Assembly: GCF_020966755.1 (NCBI RefSeq)
Contig: NZ_JAJKFT010000010.1
Coordinates: forward strand, 1,824,720 to 1,888,719
From: Blastopirellula sediminis
Lineage (GTDB): Bacteria; Planctomycetota; Planctomycetia; Pirellulales; Pirellulaceae
Direction of reading: 5' to 3'
DNA length: 64,000 nucleotides
In this document: piece after piece, positions 52,396-60,987 of the stretch
Layout: every line of letters starts with the position of its first letter
How positions within the stretch are numbered: position 1 is the stretch's first letter
Notes under the pieces: generated by a model
What the model was told of the DNA's origin: nothing
Databases searched by the model: none
Seen by the model: the letters and a program-made list of their open reading frames with translations, nothing else
Translations under genes and position numbers: made by a program

Positions 52396-54000
52396 ATGGC
52401 GACCAATGGCGAGCCTGTGCTGGTTGTGGGTGGGCGTACCACGGGCTTGATGATGGCGGCGGAATTGGCGCGACATGGGGTCCCTGTCCGGATCATCGAC
52501 AAGTCGCCCGGTATTGACCCCCATTCTCGCGCGACCTATTTGCATGCGCGAACGTTGGAGATTCTGCACATCCTGGGCGTGGCCGAGGAGATCGTTTCCC
52601 TGGGGCAACCGCTGAAGGCGATTTCCTTGTACGCCAATGGGGAACATATCGCAACGACGCCTGACCTGCCGGTCGATTCTCCCTTTCCTTGGGGCGCTGC
52701 GTTCGCCCAGTGCAAAACGGAAGCGATTCTCCAGCGGCATCTCAATCGCCTTGGCGTCGAAGTGGAGCGGAGTACCGAACTGCTGAATCTCCAGCAGACG
52801 GACGAAGGGGTGCTGGCCACCATCCGCAAGTTTGACGGTTCCGAGGAGACGTTCGTCACGCCGTGGCTGATCGGCTGCGATGGCGCTCATAGTACCGTCC
52901 GGCGGCAAATCGACGAAGAGTTTCCCGGCGAGATCGATCCTTTTCCGTACCTGGCGGCCGATGTCTTGATCGACGGGCCGATCGAGCCCGACATCGCCTA
53001 TCTTTGCTTACACGACAAAGGGGACTTGTTCATCTTCCTGCTGGATGAGGGGCGACGACAGATCATCACGACGCTGCCGAAGAACAGCACTAGAACGGAG
53101 CCGCCGACGCTGGAAGAGATGCAGCAACTGATCGACGAGCGCGGCTTTGGCAAGTTTCGTCTTTCCGATCCCCGTTGGCTGACGACTTACCGCACGCACT
53201 ATCGATTGGCGCCGAAGTATCGGCAGGGACGCGTGCTGCTCGCCGGCGATTCGGCCCACGTTCATAGCGTGATCGGCGGCCAAGGAATGAATACCGGCAT
53301 TCAGGACGCTCACAACCTGGCCTGGAAGCTAAGTCTAGTGATGCGGGGCGTCGCGCCCGATTGGTGGCTTGACACGTATGAGAGCGAACGTCGCAAGATC
53401 GCGGCGGACGTGATCGTGTGGACGAAACAGGCGAACAGCGAGCTAACGCGTTTTGCTGAACTGAGTCCTGAAGAGCAACAACGTTTGTGCGAGCATATGG
53501 TCGTGCCGGAATGCGATCGGATGGCGCTGCGGATGCACGAGGAGGAGATCGATCTCGATTACCGATCGAGCCGTTTGAGTCTCGAGTTTGATCCCTGCGA
53601 AGCGGGCCCGTCGCCCGGCGAGAGAGCGCCTGACGTCGCGGAGATCTTCGCCTCCGGAATCGCTTCCAGCCTCTTCGAAACGCTACGTGCGCCATACTAT
53701 CATCTGCTGCTCTTCAATCCGCCGGATGTGGATTCCATCGCTCCCGACGTCGTCGCGGCGGCCGGGAAGGCGCTGGACGTTCACGGTCATTGGCTGAGAA
53801 CGCTGATTGTTGGACCTGACGTCAGCGGTATCGATTGGCCGGCCGGGGTGACGCCGGTTATGGATCTGGACGGGGAGTTGCGGCGACGCTATGGAGGGGA
53901 CGTCGCGCGGCTCTATCTCATCCGACCCGATGGCTATGTCGCCTACCGTAGCCAAGGGGTCGACGGCCTCGACGCTTACCTTCAGTCCGTACTGAAGTGA
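52396..54000 (+). CDS. FAD-dependent monooxygenase (phenol hydroxylase/TfdB type)
   Basis: The ATG at 52396 gives 534 residues; AAGGAA lies 10-15 bases upstream. The protein has a class A flavin monooxygenase layout: an N-terminal FAD fold, the DG motif GCDGAHSTVRR near residue 160, the GD motif GRVLLAGDSAHVHSVIGGQG near 280, and a C-terminal thioredoxin-like domain (from about 440) as in PheA/TfdB. The first FAD motif reads VVGGRTTGLMMA where the family normally has VVGAGPTGLMLA, so the second glycine of GxGxxG is Arg. It is a stand-alone gene with 177 nt upstream and a hairpin downstream. The aromatic substrate is unknown. Confidence 0.88.
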   Translation: MATNGEPVLVVGGRTTGLMMAAELARHGVPVRIIDKSPGIDPHSRATYLHARTLEILHILGVAEEIVSLGQPLKAISLYANGEHIATTPDLPVDSPFPWGAAFAQCKTEAILQRHLNRLGVEVERSTELLNLQQTDEGVLATIRKFDGSEETFVTPWLIGCDGAHSTVRRQIDEEFPGEIDPFPYLAADVLIDGPIEPDIAYLCLHDKGDLFIFLLDEGRRQIITTLPKNSTRTEPPTLEEMQQLIDERGFGKFRLSDPRWLTTYRTHYRLAPKYRQGRVLLAGDSAHVHSVIGGQGMNTGIQDAHNLAWKLSLVMRGVAPDWWLDTYESERRKIAADVIVWTKQANSELTRFAELSPEEQQRLCEHMVVPECDRMALRMHEEEIDLDYRSSRLSLEFDPCEAGPSPGERAPDVAEIFASGIASSLFETLRAPYYHLLLFNPPDVDSIAPDVVAAAGKALDVHGHWLRTLIVGPDVSGIDWPAGVTPVMDLDGELRRRYGGDVARLYLIRPDGYVAYRSQGVDGLDAYLQSVLK

Positions 54001-54029
54001 CGAATAGCGTTGCGGGCGACTGGCGATTT

Positions 54030-54058
54030 CCTAAGTCGCTTTGATTAGGCGACTTAGG
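54030..54058 (+). terminator. Hairpin after the FAD monooxygenase gene
   Basis: CCTAAGTCGC (54030-54039) pairs perfectly with 54049-54058 across a 9-nt loop, 30 nt after the stop. The T tail is poor (CTTCTGG), so termination may be weak or the hairpin may serve as a 3' end stabiliser. Confidence 0.5.
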
Positions 54059-54322
54059 CTTCTGGTGGGGCTCCGCATGCTTCGACTGCCGAGAGAATTC
54101 TGGTCAATTCTGACGTGATTTTCTGGTTTTCGCCGCACCATGATGGCCTTTGCGCTATCTCCTGAGGTCTGCGGAACGTTCGTTCCCCGAAACAGATGAG
54201 GGGAAGTGGTTGTTCGATTCGTTTTGCAGGCGGGGCGTCGAAGCGGCAATTTAGGGAACGCACGTCGTTTACTCTATGATTAATAAGTTCGATTAGTTTT
54301 CGATTGTCAGGAAATCGCCAAC
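54059..54322. other. Upstream region of the third sulfatase gene
   Basis: No gene or RNA is recognised here. Just before the sulfatase, TATGAT (near 54275) may be a -10 element, with no convincing -35. The short minus-strand frames crossing this gap lack ribosome-binding sites and domain-like sequence. Confidence 0.4.
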
Positions 54323-56053
54323 ATGCGTCTTCGTCCCAGGGGCTTGGTTCTGTCGATCGTCGTTTGCCTGGGGATGTCGGCTGTTCCGCTTCACGCGGAC
54401 GACGGGCAGCAGCCGAACATCCTCTTTATTGCGATGGACGATCTAAACGACTGGATCGGCTGCATGGGTGGGCACCCGCAAACGATCACGCCGAATCTCG
54501 ATCGTTTGGCGCAGTCGAGCGTTCTGTTTACGAACGCTCACTGCGCGGCGCCTGCGTGCAATCCTTCACGAACGGCGATCTTTACCGGGATGTCGCCGTA
54601 CCGATCGGGTTTGTACGCCAACAATCAGAAGATGCGGGAGGTTTTGCCAGAAGCGGAGTTGATCCCCAAGTGGTTCTCGCGGCATGGATATCAGTCGTCC
54701 GGTTCCGGCAAGCTGCTGCACTACTTTATTGACGCACAGTCGTGGGACGACTACTTCCCGAACAAGGAGAGCGAGAACCCGTTTCCCCGCACGCTCTACC
54801 CGGAGAAGCGGCCGATGAATCTGCCGGTCGCCGGACCTTGGCAATACATCGAGACCGATTGGGGCGCACTCGATGCGACCGATGACGAGTTCGGCGGCGA
54901 TTACCTCGTCGCCAAGTGGGCCGAAGAGCAATTGCAGAAGCCGCACGACAAGCCGTTCTTCATGGCGTGCGGAATCTACCGTCCCCATGAACCGTGGTTC
55001 GTCCCGAAGAAATACTTCGAACCATTTCCGCTAGAATCGATCGAACTGCCGGCGGGCTACAAAGCGGATGACCTCGCCGATTTGCCACCGGAAGGAAAGA
55101 GAAGGGGACCGAATCGCTACTTTGCTCACATCCAAGCCCACGGCAAATGGCGGCAAGCGATCCAAAGCTACCTCGCGTCGATCCACTTCGCCGACGCGAT
55201 GGTGGGGAAGATTCTCGACGCGCTCGACAACAGTCCCTACGCCGACAATACCATCGTCGTCCTGTGGTCCGACCATGGCTGGCATCTGGGGGAAAAAGAA
55301 CATTGGCAGAAGTACACCGGCTGGCGAGTTTGCACACGGGTGCCGCTGATGATCCGCGTTCCGCAAGGAGCGGCGGGGCTTCCCGGCGGCGCGCAACCGG
55401 CGAAATGCGATAAGCCAGTCAATTTGGTCAGCCTTTTCCCGACGCTGGCCGAGTTGTGCGGTATGGAGCGTCCGAAGCAAGCCGACGCGCCGTCATTGGT
55501 TCCGCTGCTGAAAGACGCCAACGCCGAGTGGCCCCACGTCTCGATTACCTGCTTGGAAGATCCTGGCAGTTTTAGCGTAAGCGGCGAGTCTTGGCGTCTG
55601 ATCCATTACGCCAACGGCGACGAAGAACTGTATGACGCTCGGAAAGATCCCTACGAATGGAGCAATCTCGCCGGCGATTCGCGCTATGCTGCGATCCGGC
55701 AAAAGCTCTTCTCCCAGGCGCCGCAAAGCTTTGCCAAGAAGCCGGCACCCAGCGTCGCGTCGCTCGAGAGCTTGCCTTGGGTCGCGGCTAGTGAGAAAGC
55801 GATACCTCCCTCACAACCGGATGGAGTGACGTTTGACGTCCATTTCCTCAACCGCTCGAAGCACCCGGTTAAGCTGTGGTGGGTAGATCGTCAGGGAACA
55901 ATGAAAAGCTATGGCCAGATCCCAGCCGGCAAAGAGCGGAGTCAATCGACGCGGCCCGGCGCCGTTTGGGCGATTACCACGATCGGCGACAAGCCGCTTG
56001 GCCACTTCAGGGTGGGCGATCGTTCTTCGAAGGCGGTTGTGCCTGCGGAGTAG
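54323..56053 (+). CDS. Type I sulfatase, iduronate-2-sulfatase-like, secreted
   Basis: This 576-residue protein has a Sec signal peptide (MRLRPRGLVLSIVVCLGM, cleavage near LHADD). The metal-site NILFIAMDDLNDW is followed by the formylglycine motif C-N-P-S-R (Cys79), TAIFTGMSPYRSG, and the C-terminal metal site LWSDHGWHLGEKEHWQKYT. The last ~90 residues (from about FDVHFLNRSKHPVKLWWVDR) form an extra beta domain resembling a von Hippel-Lindau-type or similar small sandwich. The C-N-P-S-R variant differs from C-N-P-T-R in the second sulfatase, so the two belong to different subgroups. It is transcribed toward the PSD1/DUF1501 genes on the other strand, with only 39 nt between stops. Confidence 0.92.
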   Translation: MRLRPRGLVLSIVVCLGMSAVPLHADDGQQPNILFIAMDDLNDWIGCMGGHPQTITPNLDRLAQSSVLFTNAHCAAPACNPSRTAIFTGMSPYRSGLYANNQKMREVLPEAELIPKWFSRHGYQSSGSGKLLHYFIDAQSWDDYFPNKESENPFPRTLYPEKRPMNLPVAGPWQYIETDWGALDATDDEFGGDYLVAKWAEEQLQKPHDKPFFMACGIYRPHEPWFVPKKYFEPFPLESIELPAGYKADDLADLPPEGKRRGPNRYFAHIQAHGKWRQAIQSYLASIHFADAMVGKILDALDNSPYADNTIVVLWSDHGWHLGEKEHWQKYTGWRVCTRVPLMIRVPQGAAGLPGGAQPAKCDKPVNLVSLFPTLAELCGMERPKQADAPSLVPLLKDANAEWPHVSITCLEDPGSFSVSGESWRLIHYANGDEELYDARKDPYEWSNLAGDSRYAAIRQKLFSQAPQSFAKKPAPSVASLESLPWVAASEKAIPPSQPDGVTFDVHFLNRSKHPVKLWWVDRQGTMKSYGQIPAGKERSQSTRPGAVWAITTIGDKPLGHFRVGDRSSKAVVPAE

Positions 56054-56092
56054 ACGTCGTCGAAAAACGAGTTCTCCACTGCGATCTTGACG

Positions 56093-57514
56093 TTAGCTCA
56101 GGATATCGTCGTGGTAGTGCCCTTCGTTCAGGTCAACTCGTTCCGGGCGTCCTTTGTGCATGTAGATCGTCTTGGTGTGATCCATGCCGAGCAGGCCCAT
56201 CACGGTGGCGTGAATGTCGTGGACATGCAGTTTGTCTTCCACGGCGTAGAGGCCGAGATCGTCGGTGGCGCCGATCGTCTGGCCCGCTTTGACGCCGCCG
56301 CCGGCCATCCACATGGTGAAGCCGGTCGGGTTGTGGTCGCGGCCGGTTCCCTTTTCGCTCATCGGAGTTCGGCCGAATTCGCCGCCCCAGATGACCAGGG
56401 TATCTTCCAGCATGCCGCGCTGACGCAGGTCGGCGATCAGACCCGCGATCGGCTTGTCGACGCCGCGGCAGAGACGCGAGTGGTTCGACTCGATGTTGCT
56501 GTGGCTGTCCCACTTGCTGCCGGCGCCGGAGTAAAGCTGCACGAAGCGAACGCCCCGTTCGACCAATCGGCGAGCGAGCAAGCATTGGCGACCGTAGATT
56601 TCGGTCTCTTTTTCATCCATGCCGTACATCTTCTTGATCGCTTCCGATTCGTTGTCGACGTCGACGGCGTCCGGAGCGTCGGCTTGCATACGGGCGGCCA
56701 GCTCGTAGCTTTGGATGCGAGCTTCAAGTTCAGAGTTCGATTCGCGGCCGACGTAGTGCTGGCGGTTCAGGCTATTGATGAACGCGAGCTTTCCTTGTTG
56801 TTCGGTCAACGTGACGCCGGCGGGGTTGTTCAAATTGCGAACCGGTTCGGCGCCGGTCTCGAACAGCACCCCTTGATGTCCGGACGGCATAAAGCCGGAG
56901 CCCCAGGCGCGAGCGCCGTTGACGACCATCGCCGAGCTATCCTTCATCACGACGAATGTCGGCAGGCTTTCGGTCGGCGTGCCAAGTCCGTACGAAACCC
57001 AAGCGCCCAGCGACGGCCGGCCGCCGAAAACGGCGCCGGTGTTCATCTGGCAGACGCCGCCGGCATGGTTGATGCCGTCAGAGACGCACGAGTGGATGAC
57101 GCACAGCTCGTCCGCGATGGCGTGGTGATGCGGTAGCCAGTCGGAAACCCAGAGCCCGCTCTCGCCGCACTGCTTCCACTGGCGTTTGCATTCCAGGATC
57201 GGCGAGTTGACTTCCCCCATCGCGGTCACCGGACGGGGGAAGCTTTCGGGCAAGGTCTGCCCAGCCAGTTTGTTCAATAGCGGCTTGTGATCGAACAAGT
57301 CGAGATGGCTCGGTCCACCTTCCATGAAGAGCCAAATGACGTTCTTCGCGCGACCGAAGCGATTTGGGATCTTCTTCGCGACCGGGTTGTCGGTCGTCGC
57401 GGCGGCCAACGGCTGACCGCTGAGCGCGGCGTAGGCCAACGCGCCGAATCCGCCGCCGGCTTGCAGCAGGAAGTCGCGTCGCGAGTGTTGGTAGTCGATG
57501 TTATTGCAGCTCAT
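56093..57514 (-). CDS. DUF1501 family protein, Tat-exported (third pair)
   Basis: This 473-residue protein opens with a Tat signal, HSRRDFLLQAGGGFGALAYA. It shows the full family pattern: VIWLFMEGGPSHLDLFDHKP near residue 57, CVIHSCVSDGINHAGG, WVSYGLGTPTESLPTFVV, and the C-terminal VIWGGEFGRTPMSEKGTGR with DHNPTGFTMWMAGGG and TIGATDDLGLYAV. It lies 75 nt downstream of the PSD1 gene on the same strand, with a palindromic sequence in between that may tune expression of the second gene. The substrate is unknown. Confidence 0.92.
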   Translation of the reverse strand: MSCNNIDYQHSRRDFLLQAGGGFGALAYAALSGQPLAAATTDNPVAKKIPNRFGRAKNVIWLFMEGGPSHLDLFDHKPLLNKLAGQTLPESFPRPVTAMGEVNSPILECKRQWKQCGESGLWVSDWLPHHHAIADELCVIHSCVSDGINHAGGVCQMNTGAVFGGRPSLGAWVSYGLGTPTESLPTFVVMKDSSAMVVNGARAWGSGFMPSGHQGVLFETGAEPVRNLNNPAGVTLTEQQGKLAFINSLNRQHYVGRESNSELEARIQSYELAARMQADAPDAVDVDNESEAIKKMYGMDEKETEIYGRQCLLARRLVERGVRFVQLYSGAGSKWDSHSNIESNHSRLCRGVDKPIAGLIADLRQRGMLEDTLVIWGGEFGRTPMSEKGTGRDHNPTGFTMWMAGGGVKAGQTIGATDDLGLYAVEDKLHVHDIHATVMGLLGMDHTKTIYMHKGRPERVDLNEGHYHDDILS

Positions 57515-57561
57515 GGGTATTCTTCCTTCGGTTGGACTCGGGGATCCGACCAGTCTTCATC

Positions 57562-57582
57562 GGACGGATGGGGGATCCGTCC
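57562..57582 (-). repeat. Palindromic hairpin between PSD1 and DUF1501 genes
   Basis: GGACGGAT (57562-57569) pairs with ATCCGTCC (57575-57582) across a loop of five G residues; on the minus strand the loop is CCCCC. A further GGATCCG at 57542-57548 could extend or compete with the pairing. It lies in the 75-nt gap after the PSD1 stop. It resembles REP-type intergenic palindromes more than a terminator, since no T tail follows on the minus strand. It may stabilise the upstream mRNA or reduce read-through. Confidence 0.6.
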
Positions 57583-57589
57583 TACATAT

Positions 57590-60500
57590 TTAGTGCAGAT
57601 AGAGGAATTCGTTGGAGTTAAAGAGCGCCTGACAGAAATCGGTCACGGCGCCGAGCATTTTGTTGGAAGCGTCGGCAGGATTTTCTTTCGGCGTTTCTCG
57701 CAGCCAGGCGGTATCCGGAGCAGGATGTTCGCCATCGGTTCCGTTGAACGTCCAGTCCAAGATCCGCTTGCTCTTGGCGAAGTCGGGGCCGACCAGCAGT
57801 TGCTCTTGCGGCAGGGCGCCTTGGCTGATGGTCAACTTGGCGAGCTGACCATCCCACAGATGCCCCGCTGCCTCGCGGCCGCCGGCGATGATCTTCAACG
57901 CAGGGTTTTGAATCTGGCTGACGACCGAAGTCTCGACCGTCGAAGTTTCCAGCTTCGCGTTCGGATCGGAAAGGTCTTTCATGTAGAAGGTCACGTAGCC
58001 GCTGGTCGGGTTCTCTTTCGAGGGAGTCGCCGAAATCACCGCCGCCAGATAAACCGGCTTGCCGAGCGGATAGGTCAGCCCCGAAGCGACAACTTCATAA
58101 GCTGGTTCATCCTGGAAGGTGCGGCCGACCAACTGCACGATGAAGTTCTGCGGATGGTAGGCCGACTTCTTGCTGGTGACGCCGATGTTCCAGCCATTGG
58201 ACTTCGTGCCGCCGTTCCAGCGAGAAAGAACCGTGTTGACGCTGGCATCGTCATAAATCCGGTCGAGAATCACGACCGCTTCGACGGTGAACTGATCGCC
58301 AGGGTTCTCGGCCTTTTGAATGTGCAACCGTTCAAAACGGCTGTCAGGCTGAAGCCAGAGGGACTTGTCTCCCAATTGGAAATCGGTCGTCGAGCCAAAG
58401 TATTGCCCAATCGGACGCAAGCCGGTTTCGTTCGGGAACTTGTCCTCCGGCTGCGACTTCGCGATCGGCGAGTCGCCCATGCGGTTGAGCTGCTGGCTGA
58501 CGAAGGCCAATGCGCCGTTGACTTCGTCGTCGGTCGCCGCACGGCCGTAGGCGAGTTGGTAGGCGAGACGGACGTCGTCCGCCGTCAGTTCTTTCTTGCC
58601 TGCGAGCAAACGTTTGGCGAAGGCGCGAGAACGTTCCAAGCTCCACTTGCCGTTGACCAGCAGCAGCGATTGCAGCGGAGTCGTCGTGGCGATGCGTTCC
58701 GACGCCGATTCGAAGCCGAGGGGAGCGTCGAAGCCGCGGAGCATTTCGTCCGGTCGATTGCGCATCTTCTTGACGAAGACGCTGCGATAGGGGGACGAAC
58801 CGTCAACCGAGGCGCCGCCGTCGCGCTGCTTGAGTTCGCCGGAGATGGCGAGCTGCGCGTCGCGCACTTCTTCGGCATCGAGCCGTTGCGGCGGATATCG
58901 CCAGAGCAGCCGGTTGGTCGGATCGACGTTGTTTTCCCGCTGCGACGGTTCGCGACGAGCAGTCTGACGGTAAGTGGCGCTGTTCATGATCAACTCATGC
59001 AGCGGTTTGATTTTCCAGCCTTCTTCGAGGAAGCGGGTCGTCAACCAATCGAGCAGTTCGGGATGGCTCGGCGGTTCTCCGAGCGTGCCGAAGTCGTTCG
59101 GGGTCGGCACAATCCCTTTGCCAAGATGCCGCTGCCAGACGCGGTTGACGATGACGCGGGTCGAAAGGGGATTCTTTTCGCGAACCATCCAATCGGCCAA
59201 CGCGGTGCGGCGGCCGGTAGTGGTCGTGGTGGGAGTGATCTGCGGCGCTTCGTCGCCGAGCAGAGCGAGGAAGGACGGCTGCACTTCTTCGGTCGTCGTT
59301 CGGGTCAGCAAATAGGTGGGCGCCGGTTCGGTACCGAAATCGGTGGCGACGAAGGCATTCGGCAACGGTTTCGGTTTTAGCGAGTCGAACTTCTTCAGCT
59401 CTTCTTTGAGCGCGACGTACCGTTCGAGCTTTTCAGGTTTGCTCTTCAGCGACTTTTCGTAGTCCAAGCTGAGCGCCGCGCGATGCGCCTGGCGAAACAC
59501 CAGGTACGACAACTGTTTGTCATAGGTCGTCTTTTCTTCTTCAGGCTTGTTGTAGATCGCCTGAACGTCTTCGGGAAACTGTTTGACGATTCCCTTTTCG
59601 TTGTTGGCGAGGATGTCTTTCGTCATTTCGTCCATTTCAGCGCGGATCGCCTGGGTCGCTTCTTCCCATTTCTGCTCTTGTTGGCGATAGGCGTCGACTT
59701 CTTCTTTGGCGCCAAGCGGCTGGTCCATCGGCCAGGAGACGCTCGATAAGAAGGCTTGCAGCCCGAAGTAGTCCTTCTGTAGAATCGGATCGAACTTGTG
59801 GTCGTGGCACTGAGCGCAGCCGATCCCGATGCCGAGAAACGCCTCGCCGGTGACGCGGGTCATGTCGTTGATGATGATGTCCCAGTGCATGCGGGCATTG
59901 CGCTGGTTCCATTCGTAAATGCCGAGCCGCAGATAGGAGGTTCCGATGAAGACGTTCGGGTCGTCGGGATTGATTTCATCGCCGGCAAGTTGTTCTCGCA
60001 CGAATTGGTTGTACGGCTTGTCTTCGTTCATCGAACGAATGACGTAGTCACGATAGGCGCCGGCGCTGGGGCGGAACGCGTCTTCGTTGTAGCCGTCGCT
60101 TTCGGCAAAGCGGACGACGTCGAGCCAATGTTGCGCCCAGCGTTCGCCATAGCGGGGGCTGTCGAGCAGCTCACGAATCAAACGCTGCCAGGCGTCAGGG
60201 CGATCGTCGTTGACGAATGCGGCGACCTGTTCCGGAGTCGGCGGCAGTCCGTGCAAATCGAAGTAAGCGCGGCGGACCAGTTCGTAGCGGTCCGCTTCCG
60301 GAGCCGGCTTCAGTCCGGACTGTTCCAGCTTGCGAGCGACAAAATGATCAATTTCGTTTCGCGCCCAGTCATGACCCGCATCCGGCACGGCCGGATCTTC
60401 GACCGGTTGGATCGCCCACCAACTGCGGTCTTCATCGGTGAACGACTTGTCGGAGGTGCGGATCAGATTGGAATCGGCTTCGGGCCAAGGGGCGCCCATC

Positions 60501-60844
60501 TTCACCCAGCGGGTCAGAATCTCGATCGAGTCGGCGCTCATTTGGCCGGTCGGCGGCATCTCGTACGACGTATAGTTGATCGCATCAATCAACAGGCTCT
60601 CGTCCGGTTTTCCCGGGACGAGCGCGGCGCCGCTTTCGCCACCTTGCAGCATCCCGTCGAGCGAATCGAGTCGCAGTTCCCCCTTTTGTTTCTCGGCGTT
60701 GTGACACGAAACGCATTTCGAGGCCAACAGAGGCCGGACTTTCGACTCGAAGAACTTCAGATGTTCGACGTCGATCGACTCTTCTGCAAATGCGGCTGCG
60801 GAACAAGCGAAGAGACTGAGGATCGCAAGGGTTCGGATGAACAT
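57590..60844 (-). CDS. PSD1-type planctomycetal cytochrome with LamG insertion (third pair)
   Basis: This 1084-residue protein has a Sec signal peptide (MFIRTLAILSLFACSAAAFA). PSCyt1 carries haem motif CVSCH (C44, C47, H48). DUF1549 has a second CxxCH, CAQCHDHKFDPILQKDYF, and DUF1553 contains NPLSTRVIVNRVWQRHLGKG. A LamG-like domain lies at about residues 825-1020 (FTVEAVVILDRIYDD to LAKLTISQGALP). As in the LamG-PSD1 at 16723, the final residues (FCQALFNSNEFLYLH) are those of a normal DUF1553 end, so the LamG domain is inserted before them. Export and a substrate-binding role for the insertion are inferred. It forms an operon with the DUF1501 gene downstream. Confidence 0.92.
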   Translation of the reverse strand: MFIRTLAILSLFACSAAAFAEESIDVEHLKFFESKVRPLLASKCVSCHNAEKQKGELRLDSLDGMLQGGESGAALVPGKPDESLLIDAINYTSYEMPPTGQMSADSIEILTRWVKMGAPWPEADSNLIRTSDKSFTDEDRSWWAIQPVEDPAVPDAGHDWARNEIDHFVARKLEQSGLKPAPEADRYELVRRAYFDLHGLPPTPEQVAAFVNDDRPDAWQRLIRELLDSPRYGERWAQHWLDVVRFAESDGYNEDAFRPSAGAYRDYVIRSMNEDKPYNQFVREQLAGDEINPDDPNVFIGTSYLRLGIYEWNQRNARMHWDIIINDMTRVTGEAFLGIGIGCAQCHDHKFDPILQKDYFGLQAFLSSVSWPMDQPLGAKEEVDAYRQQEQKWEEATQAIRAEMDEMTKDILANNEKGIVKQFPEDVQAIYNKPEEEKTTYDKQLSYLVFRQAHRAALSLDYEKSLKSKPEKLERYVALKEELKKFDSLKPKPLPNAFVATDFGTEPAPTYLLTRTTTEEVQPSFLALLGDEAPQITPTTTTTGRRTALADWMVREKNPLSTRVIVNRVWQRHLGKGIVPTPNDFGTLGEPPSHPELLDWLTTRFLEEGWKIKPLHELIMNSATYRQTARREPSQRENNVDPTNRLLWRYPPQRLDAEEVRDAQLAISGELKQRDGGASVDGSSPYRSVFVKKMRNRPDEMLRGFDAPLGFESASERIATTTPLQSLLLVNGKWSLERSRAFAKRLLAGKKELTADDVRLAYQLAYGRAATDDEVNGALAFVSQQLNRMGDSPIAKSQPEDKFPNETGLRPIGQYFGSTTDFQLGDKSLWLQPDSRFERLHIQKAENPGDQFTVEAVVILDRIYDDASVNTVLSRWNGGTKSNGWNIGVTSKKSAYHPQNFIVQLVGRTFQDEPAYEVVASGLTYPLGKPVYLAAVISATPSKENPTSGYVTFYMKDLSDPNAKLETSTVETSVVSQIQNPALKIIAGGREAAGHLWDGQLAKLTISQGALPQEQLLVGPDFAKSKRILDWTFNGTDGEHPAPDTAWLRETPKENPADASNKMLGAVTDFCQALFNSNEFLYLH

Positions 60845-60987
60845 GGAATTCCTTTTGGGCCCAATCAGGGAGCTATCTCGAATTGTGCGGATCAGTCGCC
60901 TGTGGGAGGCGCGTGTCGGCGTGTTATTTATTCCGGCGGGAAAACGTCGTCGATACTTTTAATTTTGGACGATATTCGTCGCGAAGG

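Noticed and set aside
57287-59380. A 697-codon plus-strand open frame opposite the PSD1 and DUF1501 genes
   Set aside because: It lies antisense to two well-supported genes with clear domains; its product is Arg/Gly/Val-rich with no domain, signal or ribosome-binding site. Long shadow frames are expected in GC-rich DNA.
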